64,000 nucleotides of DNA from Pseudomonas poae (GTDB lineage Bacteria; Pseudomonadota; Gammaproteobacteria; Pseudomonadales; Pseudomonadaceae), in contig NZ_JYLI01000008.1 in NCBI RefSeq assembly GCF_001439785.1, positions 1 through 64,000 of the forward strand, given 5' to 3'. The notes under the pieces are model-generated. The model saw only the letters and a program-made list of their open reading frames with translations, was not told the origin of the DNA and ran no database searches. Within the stretch, counting starts at the first letter, position 1. Each line of letters starts with the position of its first letter. Below are positions 47,514 through 55,611 of this stretch, in pieces. The translations under genes were made by a program, and so were the position numbers.

Positions 47514-48278
47514 ATGAATGCCACAGCAGCCCGTTGGCTGAACAAAGTACCCGAGGTGACGCTGTCATTCTGGGTGATCAAGATACTGTCCACCACCGTG
47601 GGCGAAACCGGCGCGGATTACCTCGCCGTGGATGCTGGCTTCGGCGCTGGCCCCACCAGCCTCGGCATGGCCGCGCTGCTGGGGCTCGCGCTGTTCGGGC
47701 AGCTGCGCACCAAGGCCTACACACCGTGGATCTACTGGTTGACCGTGGTGCTGGTGAGCATCGTCGGCACACAGATCACCGATATCCTCACCGATAAACT
47801 CGACGTCAGCCTGTATGCCAGCACGGCGATTTTCTCGGTGCTGCTCGCGCTCAATTTTATGCTCTGGTACCGCACCGAGCGCAGCTTGTCGATCCGCGAC
47901 ATCGTCACTCCACGGCGCGAATGGTTCTACTGGACCACGGTGCTCTGCACCTTCGCCCTGGGCACTGCCGCCGGCGACCTGGCCACCGAGGCACTGGGCC
48001 TGGGTTTCACCCTCGGCGCGGTGATTTTCGCCGGCCTGATCGGCGTTGCCCTGCTGGCCTGGCGCCTGGGCGTCAACAGCGTGCTGACCTTCTGGGTCGC
48101 CTACATCCTCACCCGCCCCTTCGGTGCTTCGCTGGGCGATCTGCTCACCCAGGCCAAGACTTATGGCGGCCTGGGCATGGGCGCCAGCTGGACCAGCGCG
48201 CTGTTCCTGTTCGTCATCGTTCTGCTGGTGGCCGTGGCTCAATTCAGCGTCGGCAACCGCAAACCCCTTACTCATTGA
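47514..48278 (+). CDS. COG4705 membrane protein, copy 1 (GC-rich)
   Basis: 254-residue polytopic membrane protein (ATG 47514, RBS AAGGAGAGG) of the uncharacterised COG4705 family. Roughly eight hydrophobic helices. It has repeated T-x-GE/G-x-x-x-x-D motifs ([44 protein letters not shown]), with aspartates inside membrane segments, suggestive of ion or metal transport. It is followed by a lipoprotein and two-component genes in the same direction. An AT-rich paralogue sits at 53734-54492. Confidence 0.82.
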   Translation: MNATAARWLNKVPEVTLSFWVIKILSTTVGETGADYLAVDAGFGAGPTSLGMAALLGLALFGQLRTKAYTPWIYWLTVVLVSIVGTQITDILTDKLDVSLYASTAIFSVLLALNFMLWYRTERSLSIRDIVTPRREWFYWTTVLCTFALGTAAGDLATEALGLGFTLGAVIFAGLIGVALLAWRLGVNSVLTFWVAYILTRPFGASLGDLLTQAKTYGGLGMGASWTSALFLFVIVLLVAVAQFSVGNRKPLTH

Positions 48279-48294
48279 ACCCAAGGACATCACC

Positions 48295-48723
48295 ATGCTT
48301 AACCTTAGAAACATGATCCGCCACGTCGCGATTATTTCCGCCATCGGCCTGCTGAGCATCGCCACTGGCTGCTCGAAACCTGCCGATAAACCCAAGGACG
48401 CAGCCAGTACCGGCTCAAGCAGCAGCCAGCGCCAAGCCTCGAAACTAGGGGACCTGTCGGAGTTCCGCAACATTGCCGCGGACGTGTCGGCCCTGGTCTC
48501 CAAGCACGACCTGGCCGGCGCCAAAGCCCGCATCAAGGACCTGGAAAGCAGCTGGGACAGCGCCGAAGCCGGGATCAAACCGCGTGCGGCAAGCGACTGG
48601 CACGTGCTGGATAAAGCCATCGACCGCGCGCTCTCGGCATTGCGTGACACCAGCCCGAACCAGGCCGACTGCCAGGCCGCGATGGACGACCTGCTCAAGG
48701 CCTTCGATTCGATGAAAGGCTGA
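48295..48723 (+). CDS. Putative lipoprotein
   Basis: 142-residue protein with a lipoprotein signal peptide (hydrophobic core followed by lipobox LSIATGC) and a helical mature part. No function is recognised. It lies between the COG4705 gene and the response regulator, 16 bp after the first, so probably one operon. Confidence 0.8.
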   Translation: MLNLRNMIRHVAIISAIGLLSIATGCSKPADKPKDAASTGSSSSQRQASKLGDLSEFRNIAADVSALVSKHDLAGAKARIKDLESSWDSAEAGIKPRAASDWHVLDKAIDRALSALRDTSPNQADCQAAMDDLLKAFDSMKG

Positions 48724-48787
48724 CAACATGCTTCACTATACACGCGGCGACTTCCTCGCCGCGTTTGCGTTGGCGCTGGAGAGCAAG

Positions 48788-49453
48788 ATGCGGATTCTAC
48801 TGGTCGAAGACGACTCCATGATTGGCGACGCCATTCAGCGCGCGCTCAGCGATGCGAGCTATGCCGCCGACTGGGTTAAAAACGGCCTCACGGGCCTGGC
48901 CGCCCTCGATACCCACTCCTACGACTTGGTGCTGCTGGACCTGGGCCTGCCCGGCAAGGACGGCCTCGACGTGCTGGACTGCATCCGCGCGCGCAACAAT
49001 CCCGTGCCCCTGCTGATCATCACCGCCCGCGACAACCTCGACGACCGCCTGCGCGGCCTGGACGGTGGCGCCGACGATTACCTGCTCAAACCCTTCGACA
49101 TCGCTGAACTGCTGGCACGCATTCGCGCCGTGCTACGCCGAAAGGGGGGCGCCGCCCAGTCGGTGCTGGGCAATGGCGTGGTGACCTTGGACCTGCTGAG
49201 CAAACACGCGAACACCGACGAACAGCGCGAGGTGGCGTTGTCCAGCCGCGAATTTGCCCTGCTGCAAGCGTTGCTGATCCGCCCCGGGGCGATCCTTTCG
49301 CGCAGTGAGTTGGAAGACCGCCTGTATGGCTGGGGCAATGAAGTGGAGAGCAATGCCATCGAGTTCCTGATTCACGCCTTGCGGCGCAAGTTGGGCACCC
49401 ACGTGATCAAGAATGTCAGGGGCATGGGATGGATGGTTTCAAAAAGCGTTTGA
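48788..49453 (+). CDS. OmpR-family response regulator (QseB-like)
   Basis: 221-residue transcription factor with a receiver domain (DD8-9, phospho-acceptor D51, conserved K near 100 in LLKPFD) and a C-terminal winged helix (SREFALLQALL, VESNAIEFLIHALRRKLG). The start MRILLVEDDS at 48788 is preferred to upstream ATGs. The histidine kinase gene begins inside its last codons. Confidence 0.93.
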   Translation: MRILLVEDDSMIGDAIQRALSDASYAADWVKNGLTGLAALDTHSYDLVLLDLGLPGKDGLDVLDCIRARNNPVPLLIITARDNLDDRLRGLDGGADDYLLKPFDIAELLARIRAVLRRKGGAAQSVLGNGVVTLDLLSKHANTDEQREVALSSREFALLQALLIRPGAILSRSELEDRLYGWGNEVESNAIEFLIHALRRKLGTHVIKNVRGMGWMVSKSV

Positions 49454-50778
49454 GTGAGTCGGTGCAACTGCGGCTGTCGGTGACCTTGTGCCTGGCGATC
49501 CTGCTGGTGGCGTTGGCGGCCAGTGTGTTTGCGTTTGTCTCGGCGTTTGAAGAAACTCACGAACAACAGGACGCCACCTTGCGCCAGGTGGCGATGCTGT
49601 TCGACCGCCAGCAGATGACCCTGCAATACCCACAAGGCCCGGCGCTGGCCGGCGACGACGAAGAAACCCGGGTGATCATCCAGCGCCTGAGCGACAGCTC
49701 GCACGCCATGGGCACCACCGATGAAGCCCTGCCCCTGCCCTTTTCCGTCAGCCTGGCGGATGGCTTGTCCACGGTTGAGGTGGCCGGTGAAGCCTTTCGC
49801 GTGCTGGTGCACACCACCGCCGGTGGCGAGCGCATCGCCGTGGCCCAGGAGTCCGACGCCCGCGACAAGGACGCCCGTGAAGCCGCTTGGCGCAGTTTGT
49901 TGCCGTTCCTGATTCTGTTCCCGGTGCTCTTGCTGGTCGTCGGCGACCTGGTGCGCAAGCTGTTTCGCCCGATTGGGGTGCTGGCGGCCGAGATCGACCA
50001 ACGCGCCGAGCAAGAATTGCACCCCATCGAGGAACAGCACCTGCCCACCGAAGTACGCCCGTTTGTGGTGGCGATCAATCGCCTGTTGGCGCGCGTCGCG
50101 CAGTCCATGGACAGTCAGCGGCGGTTTGTCGCCGATGCCGCCCACGAGTTGCGCTCACCCATGACAGCCTTGGCTCTGCAGGCAGACCGGCTGTCAGCAA
50201 CCGATATGTCGCCCATGAGCCGCGAGCGTTTTGTGCCGCTGTCCCGGGGCATCGCGCGTGGGCGCCAGCTGATTGACCAACTGCTGAGCCTGGCGGCGGC
50301 ACAGTCAACCTCGGAGCGGTTGCAGACCCGCCTGTCGGTGCATGCCGTGTATCGCCAGGTCCTTGAAGACCTGCTGCCGCTGGCCGAACGCAAGCAGCTC
50401 GATATCGGCATGGACGGCGACCATGATGTGCACGTGACCTTCAATGCGATGGACCTGTTCACCCTTGTGAAAAACCTGGTGGACAATGCCATTCGCTATA
50501 CCCCGGAGGGCGGGCGCATAGACCTCTCGGTGACCCAGGCCGCAGGCGCGGTACTGCTGCACATCAAGGACTCCGGCCCCGGCATTGCCACAGAGGAACA
50601 GGCGCGGGTGTTCGATCCCTTCTACCGCAGCCTGGGCACCTACGAGGCCGGCTCCGGGCTGGGCCTGTCGATCGTCAAGGCGATTGCAGAGCGCAGCGGC
50701 GCACGGGTGCAGTTGTCGTTCAACGATATCCAAGCGCAGCGTGGCCTGTGCGTGACGGTTTGGCTGCAAGCGCCGTAA
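49429..50778 (+). CDS. Two-component sensor histidine kinase
   Basis: 449-residue inner-membrane sensor of the QseC type. Transmembrane helices are at about 15-40 and 158-175, around a periplasmic sensor loop. The phospho-acceptor is H239 (DAAHELRSPM), and the ATPase domain has N-box NLVDNAIRYTPEGG and G boxes DSGPGIA and GSGLGLSI. It overlaps the response regulator by 25 bp. Its ligand is unknown; linkage to COG4705 and iron uptake suggests a metal or envelope signal. Confidence 0.93.
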   Translation: MDGFKKRLSESVQLRLSVTLCLAILLVALAASVFAFVSAFEETHEQQDATLRQVAMLFDRQQMTLQYPQGPALAGDDEETRVIIQRLSDSSHAMGTTDEALPLPFSVSLADGLSTVEVAGEAFRVLVHTTAGGERIAVAQESDARDKDAREAAWRSLLPFLILFPVLLLVVGDLVRKLFRPIGVLAAEIDQRAEQELHPIEEQHLPTEVRPFVVAINRLLARVAQSMDSQRRFVADAAHELRSPMTALALQADRLSATDMSPMSRERFVPLSRGIARGRQLIDQLLSLAAAQSTSERLQTRLSVHAVYRQVLEDLLPLAERKQLDIGMDGDHDVHVTFNAMDLFTLVKNLVDNAIRYTPEGGRIDLSVTQAAGAVLLHIKDSGPGIATEEQARVFDPFYRSLGTYEAGSGLGLSIVKAIAERSGARVQLSFNDIQAQRGLCVTVWLQAP

Positions 50779-50874
50779 GCACCTGCGCCGAACAAAGACA
50801 ATCGCCACCTTTTTTTGACTTTTTTGCCAACATCCGCCCTAGAGTGGCCTTATCAGCCCTATAGCCGCCCGACA

Positions 50875-50964
50875 ATGAAACCTTCTCACGCCACGGACGA
50901 AACGCTCCTCAGCAAAGCCTCCCCTGCACCGGCATGCCAGTGTAGGGGGGCTTGGTTACCGTAA
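50875..50964 (+). CDS. Possible leader peptide (29 aa) overlapping an RNA hairpin
   Basis: A short ORF (start MKPSHATDETLLSK, end GAWLP) has its second half in a strong stem-loop (CCTCCCCTGCAC/GTGTAGGGGGG, 50918-50952). A terminator-like hairpin follows. No ORF of size follows in the same direction before the IS66 remnant, so the gene it may have controlled seems lost. Confidence 0.35.
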   Translation: MKPSHATDETLLSKASPAPACQCRGAWLP

Positions 50965-50968
50965 CCTT

Positions 50969-51008
50969 AAAAAGGCACCCACACTTGGTTCAAGTGTTGG
51001 GGCCTTTT
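50969..51008 (+). terminator. Terminator-like hairpin after the TCS operon
   Basis: AAGGC-CC-ACACTTG pairs with CAAGTGT-GG-GCCTT around a GTTC loop, with an A run before and TTTT after, so it can act in both directions. It may end the kinase transcript or act as an attenuator behind the leader ORF. Confidence 0.6.
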
Positions 51009-51137
51009 GAACATAAGCGCCGTTATTGGAGGAGGGGGGCGTGCGTTTATGACGTTAAGGGCGCTTTGGTGTGATTCTCCGACTTCCGCCCACTAGCACA
51101 TTTCAGAATTGCCAGGGTTTGACGGCACGCTTTTGAA

Positions 51138-51227
51138 TCAAAAGAGGTACCTCTCGATAATCAGCGCGATGAATACGATCCATGCCATTGCCAACACACT
51201 AGTAACAGCAATCCATTGCTCGCCCAT
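51138..51227 (-). CDS. Tiny membrane protein, copy 1 (29 aa)
   Basis: Minus-strand ORF of 29 residues with start MGEQWIAVTS, one hydrophobic helix (residues 5-24) and a charged C-terminus (ERYLF). It is too short for standard ORF calling, but residues 1-20 match the second tiny gene at 54856-54993 (shared MG-x-x-WIA(V/I)T, then W). Both share GTCTGTAGGAAA about 50-60 bp upstream. Both genes lie near a COG4705 gene. Coding status is inferred from this pairing. Confidence 0.5.
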   Translation of the reverse strand: MGEQWIAVTSVLAMAWIVFIALIIERYLF

Positions 51228-51287
51228 GACTTCGATTCCATTTATGCGCATCTGTTTAGTGGAGAATAACGAGCTCCCTAATTAGCT

Positions 51288-51299
51288 GTCTGTAGGAAA
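51288..51299 (-). promoter_or_regulatory. Shared upstream motif of tiny gene 1
   Basis: GTCTGTAGGAAA lies 61 bp upstream of the tiny ORF at 51227. The identical 12-mer occurs 52 bp before the paralogous tiny ORF (55045-55056). On the coding strand it reads TTTCCTACAGAC. It is a candidate promoter or regulator-binding element. Confidence 0.45.
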
Positions 51300-51489
51300 T
51301 TGCCCATGGGACCTAGGATAATCAGTTGCATCTCGATTTATGCAGCAGGAAATGATCGCCTAAATAATGGGCGATCTCTTCCAAAATTCGTAATTTCCCA
51401 ATCGGTTTCAGGTCCTGGTGATTTCAGTTTTCACCATCATGTAGGCGATCCCATACGATGGTAAGCGAGCGGGGAATACACCTTGCACA

Positions 51490-52421
51490 GATCAGGCAGG
51501 CATCCACTGATGTGGAAGCAACTGCTCGATCTCACTGGCACGCTGCGTCGGCAGTCGCGTCAGTACATCTTTGAGATAGGCATACGGGTCATGCCCATTC
51601 ATGCGTGCCGACTGGATCAAACTCATGATCGCTGCTGCTCGTTTACCGCTGCGAAGCGACCCGGCAAACAGCCAATTGGAACGGCCAAGTGCCCACGGTC
51701 GGATCTGATTCTCGACCGCATTGTTGTCTATGGGCACAGCCCCATCTTCCAGGTAGCGCGTCAGCGCTACCCAGCGTTTCAGGCTGTAATCCAAGGCTTT
51801 GGCCGTTGCTGATCCGTTGGGCACAAGATCGCGCTGGGTCAACATCCAGTCGTGCAGTACATTCGCCAACGGCGCCGCTTTTTCTTGCCGTATGCGCCAT
51901 CGAACTTCATCACTCATGTCGCGCGTCTGACGCTCAACCTCATACAAGCCGCCAATCGAGTGCAGTGCCTGTTCGGCTAATTGGCTTTTATTCGCCACAT
52001 GCAGATCGAAAAACTTGCGGCGAGCGTGAGCCATGCAGCCGATTTCGGTCATGCCTTTTTCGAACCCGGCTTTGTAGCCCGCGAAGTCGTCGCACACCAG
52101 CTTGCCGTTCTAGGAACCGAGAAAGTTGCGGGCATGCTCACCGGCGCGGCTTGGGCTGAAGTCGTAGACCACTGCTTTAAGTGCCGAGAACGGCGTAGTG
52201 CAGTAAGCCCAGACATACGCACGGTGAGTTTTCTTCTGCCCGGGTGCAAGCATCTGCACCGGCGTCTCATCAGCATGCACAACCCGCTGAGCCAGGACGA
52301 CCTCTCGCAGGGCATCAACCAAAGGCTGGAGCTGCACGCCAGTTTGCCCCACCCATTGAGCCAGCGTGGAGCGCGGAATCGCCAAACCGGCGCGGCCGAA
52401 GATTCTTTCCTGTCGGTATGC
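51490..52421 (-). pseudogene. IS66-family transposase remnant
   Basis: The minus strand encodes the C-terminal two thirds of an IS66 TnpC (YRQERIFGRAGLAIP, then AIPRSTLAQWVGQTGVQLQ, KLVCDDFAGYKAGF, GCMAHARRKFFDLHVANKSQ, NNAVENQIRPWALGRSNWLF). It is truncated at about 52421 and carries an in-frame TAG (near 52109). No complete IS66 ends are visible. It is inactive. Confidence 0.88.
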
Positions 52422-52715
52422 CTACCGCACCATGGGCGCCACGCGAACCCCCTATCTGGTTCGGAGCCGTTCTTAAGTAGCTTCCAGTACTGGAAGAGCA
52501 AAACCGAGCGCCCAATCCCGATCAAGGATGTGCAGGTGAGCGTAGAGAATCGAAAGTCGGTCTTCTTCGTTGACACCAAAGGGGGAGTGGAACCGCTTGA
52601 TCACGGAAAGGCCAAAGAGGTCATCGAAAAGCTGGGGCGCACTGGCGCATATACCCATGATCTAGGGCGCTATTGGGTAATTCGAACGCTACTTCATCAA
52701 CCTGCCATTCTTAAG
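52422..52715 (+). pseudogene. Orphan coding fragment between IS remnants
   Basis: The plus strand reads ...YWKSKTERPIPIKDVQVS and VFFVDTKGGVEPLDHGKAKE and has codon-like character. It is cut at the left by the IS66 remnant and at the right by the IS630 remnant. I do not recognise the protein. It is presumably a piece of a former cargo gene. Confidence 0.4.
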
Positions 52716-53404
52716 GCATTGATGCCGGTGCTGACGCTCGATGCTGCTGATCAATTTCCCTTGGAGGTAATCCAGTGCGGCGAATAACGTAACCGTGCCA
52801 TGGCGGGTGTAATCATGGGATCTAGTCTGGATATGGCCGATGCCCAAAGGTAAACCCGGCTGTGTTCGCTCCAATGCCTGAACCTGACTTTTCTCATCGC
52901 AGCACAACACCAAAGCCTTGTCCGGCGGAGCCCGATCACATCCCAGAATTTCTCCTCAAACTGCGGATCGTTGGACAATTTGAATGTGCGCGTCAGGTGA
53001 GGCTTTAAATCATTGGCAGCCCACAGCTTATGGACGGTGGTCGAGGAAATACCCGCTGCCCTTGCCATGCTCCGACAGCTCCAGCGCGGCTCTCCGATGC
53101 GGGGGCGGGTGACCTGTTCCAAGACCCGGCGAACCGTTTCCTCGGGCAAAGATGACTTGCGCCCACGCCCAGGTTCGTCGACCAGGCCATCCAGTCGACG
53201 AGCCTGGAAACGCTTGCACCAGAGCGTGATCGTTGGGCAGGAAAAGCCCGTCAACCGTGCAATGTTGTCTCGGGTTTCTCCTTCGGCAGCCAGCAAGATT
53301 ATGCGGGCTCGCCGACCTTCTCGCTGAGGGATGGTGGCAGAGCGAACGCGCCGTTTGAGTTCGATCGTTTCTTCAGGGCTAAGCGTGATGTCCAGAGCGC
53401 TCAC
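52716..53404 (-). pseudogene. IS630-family transposase remnant
   Basis: Minus-strand start MSALDITLSPEETIELKRR is a typical IS630 transposase N-terminus with a helix-turn-helix (DNIARLTGFSCPTITLWCKRF). After residue 160 (QFEEKFWDVIGL) the frame shifts; the frame carrying VLCCDEKSQVQALERTQPG continues to LDYLQGKLI, and the C-terminal catalytic part is lost. It is inactive. Confidence 0.85.
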
Positions 53405-53733
53405 GATAAGCTCTCCAAGGCTGGGATGGCATCTGAAGTGTAGCCGAAAATAATGAAAAGCTATTTCGCGAACAGCACACTAGTAGTTGGAAGCTCTGGC
53501 CGTTTAGACCTCCAGCACGCTCCAGCGCGGCCCTTTCGATCACCGCGCTGTTTTTTCGCGAAGTGCCGAGGAATAGTCTTTAGCTAGGCGTATCTCAGGC
53601 CCGCGATATCCTCTCACTAAACCCCGCATTACTTTGATGTATTTATCACATATTTTTTACAGGAGCCGATCAAAAATAAGGCAACCTCCCTCGGCGGGGG
53701 AACTTCTTCTACCCGTTACGACAAGGCTCAAAT
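53405..53733. other. Promoter region of the second COG4705 gene
   Basis: 329 bp of lower GC content after the IS630 remnant. I see no gene. It must contain the promoter and ribosome-binding site (AAGG near 53723) for the COG4705 paralogue. Confidence 0.4.
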
Positions 53734-54492
53734 ATGAATAAATTGCCTCAGATAACACTTGCTTTTTGGATAATGAAAATCTGCGCAACGACACTGGGGG
53801 AGACGGCAGGTGATTTGCTGTCAATGACTCTCAATGTGGGTTATGCAGTTAGCTCTATAATATTGATTAGCTTTTTTGCAATATCACTTTTCGGCCAGGT
53901 GGTTTCCGACCGTTATAAGCCCGCTCTATACTGGTCGGTGATTTTGACCACGAGCACCGCAGGCACAACAATGTCCGACTTCATGGATCGAAGTTTAGGG
54001 CTAGGTTACGCTGCCGGATCAGCACTATTGATTTCAATATTGGTCACAACATTTTTCATGTGGAACCGCAGCGAGAAATCACTATCTGTGCACCGCATTA
54101 CTAGTACTAAAGGAGAGCTTTTTTACTGGTTCGCGATATTGTTTTCAAACACACTAGGCACGGCACTTGGAGACTTTCTAGCGGATGACTCAGGCCTAGG
54201 GTTCGCGGGCGGAGCATTGCTAATCGGTGGATCAATCGCAGTTGTCGTACTTCTACACTATACAACGCGAATTTCTTCGGTACTGTTATTTTGGCTGGCA
54301 TTCGTGCTAACGCGCCCCTTTGGTGCGACTCTGGGAGATGTACTCACAAAACCCTCGGCTAAAGGTGGTCTTGATTTCGGTACAGTTGGCTCATCAATAG
54401 TTTTACTGTCCATATTGCTCGCCTTAGTGGCAATAGCCACTTACTACACCCGTAAACCTAAAGAAAACGCAACAGAGGCTTTTAGAATTTAA
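53734..54492 (+). CDS. COG4705 membrane protein, copy 2 (AT-rich)
   Basis: 252-residue membrane protein paralogous to copy 1 (47514-48278). It shows four T/G-rich repeats ending in Asp: ATTLGETAGDLL, AGTTMSDFMDRSLGLGY, LGTALGDFLADDSGLGF and RPFGATLGDVLTK. Lower GC content than the neighbours indicates separate origin. It is followed by the DUF3606 gene and tiny membrane protein 2 on the opposite strand. Function is unknown; ion transport is suggested by the intramembrane acids. Confidence 0.82.
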   Translation: MNKLPQITLAFWIMKICATTLGETAGDLLSMTLNVGYAVSSIILISFFAISLFGQVVSDRYKPALYWSVILTTSTAGTTMSDFMDRSLGLGYAAGSALLISILVTTFFMWNRSEKSLSVHRITSTKGELFYWFAILFSNTLGTALGDFLADDSGLGFAGGALLIGGSIAVVVLLHYTTRISSVLLFWLAFVLTRPFGATLGDVLTKPSAKGGLDFGTVGSSIVLLSILLALVAIATYYTRKPKENATEAFRI

Positions 54493-54526
54493 AATAACTC
54501 AAGACTCATAAAAGCCCGTAGGCCAG

Positions 54527-54718
54527 CTAAGGCTCACGGGACTTAAAATAAACCATTACTGCCGTTAGCGAACTACCCACTTCGTTGACAGCAGCTTTAA
54601 TATCAGCCTTGCTAACCCCAAATTTAGCCGACCAATATTTCAGCTCCGAACCATCACCGGAATTTATTCTTATATCGTCAGTGCCTTTCGTATATTCCCG
54701 TTTAACAATCACAGACAC
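54527..54718 (-). CDS. DUF3606-family small protein
   Basis: 63 residues with the DUF3606 signature: basic N-terminus, RINSGDGSELKYWSAKFGV and KADIKAAVNEVGSSLTAV. The family is small, widespread in proteobacteria and of unknown function, often stress-linked. It lies convergently next to the COG4705 paralogue. Confidence 0.8.
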   Translation of the reverse strand: MSVIVKREYTKGTDDIRINSGDGSELKYWSAKFGVSKADIKAAVNEVGSSLTAVMVYFKSREP

Positions 54719-54855
54719 CTCACACTAATAACTCACCACTACGAAAACACTAAAAATCACTTAATACTCGGAAGTTAAAATCGAGCCACCAGATATTTAG
54801 ACAAGCTTCCGCAGACCGTATTAAATTTTAAAATTCACCGGAGACACAGACAACA

Positions 54856-54993
54856 CTAAACAAGTTGACAATAGATGAAAGTGGCAGAATTGTAAAACTC
54901 TGAATATCGAAAAGCCCTGACCATTAGAATCAATAAAAATAAAATCCAGCTTGGTGCTAACAGAGCGGTAATAGCAATCCATCGTAATCCCAT
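54856..54993 (-). CDS. Tiny membrane protein, copy 2 (45 aa)
   Basis: Minus-strand ORF of 45 residues (start MGLRWIAITALLAPSW) with one long hydrophobic helix at residues 5-25 and a polar tail. It has an AAGGA ribosome-binding site. It resembles the tiny gene at 51138-51227 in sequence and in the upstream motif, so each is supporting evidence for the other. It is not found in the usual gene sets. Confidence 0.5.
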   Translation of the reverse strand: MGLRWIAITALLAPSWILFLLILMVRAFRYSEFYNSATFIYCQLV

Positions 54994-55611
54994 TATCAAA
55001 ATCCTTTTTCTGACTATGTATTACTAACACGTACCTTCGAGAGGGTCTGTAGGAAAAACACTATTCTTTCGTCAGGATTTCCCGCTCACCTGATATTAAT
55101 TGCGGCCACCAGGGGGCTGACGTGAATCTTCGAGGATACCTAGCAAGTGCCGATCGAGGATCAAGCTGCCGTTTACAGAATCACAGTGAGCAGCTTATTT
55201 CGCTTCAGGACGTTAAAAGCCGGAGGTCAAGGACTCCTCAAATTTCCAACCAGTAACAGTAAAATTGCACTGGACAACAAAAGCTTGCGCCGTATCGGGA
55301 GCTACCCGACTATGCTCACGAGACCGCACCAACGTGTTCAATCTGTGCAACACCTGAAATCTCTATGCAAATGCTGGAACCTTCCTTTCTCATGACCACC
55401 GCGTGCATTGGGGCGATTTCCAGCTATTGTGAACAGCAAATTTCGCTTTGACGAAATTTTGCTGCTTCATCGGATAAATTCGGTCCAACCCTTCAAAATG
55501 TCGTCGCTCAGTGCATTCGAAGGAAGGCATGTCCAAGGCTTAAGCCTCGTAATGCGCAGATCCATTAGCACAAAAATTTCCAATCTGAAGGATAATAACA
55601 AGGAGTTTTCA
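54994..55611. other. Upstream region of the LTA-synthase-like gene
   Basis: 618 bp with no gene that I recognise. GTCTGTAGGAAA (55045-55056) is upstream of tiny gene 2. A short reading frame at 55147-55395 has no family features. The in-frame upstream extension of the following gene (55408) is judged non-coding because the membrane start and ribosome-binding site lie at 55612. Confidence 0.45.
55045..55056 (-). promoter_or_regulatory. Shared upstream motif of tiny gene 2
   Basis: GTCTGTAGGAAA identical to 51288-51299, here 52 bp upstream of the 45-residue ORF. Conservation of the motif and the ORF together at two loci, despite different surrounding GC, suggests regulatory function. Confidence 0.45.
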
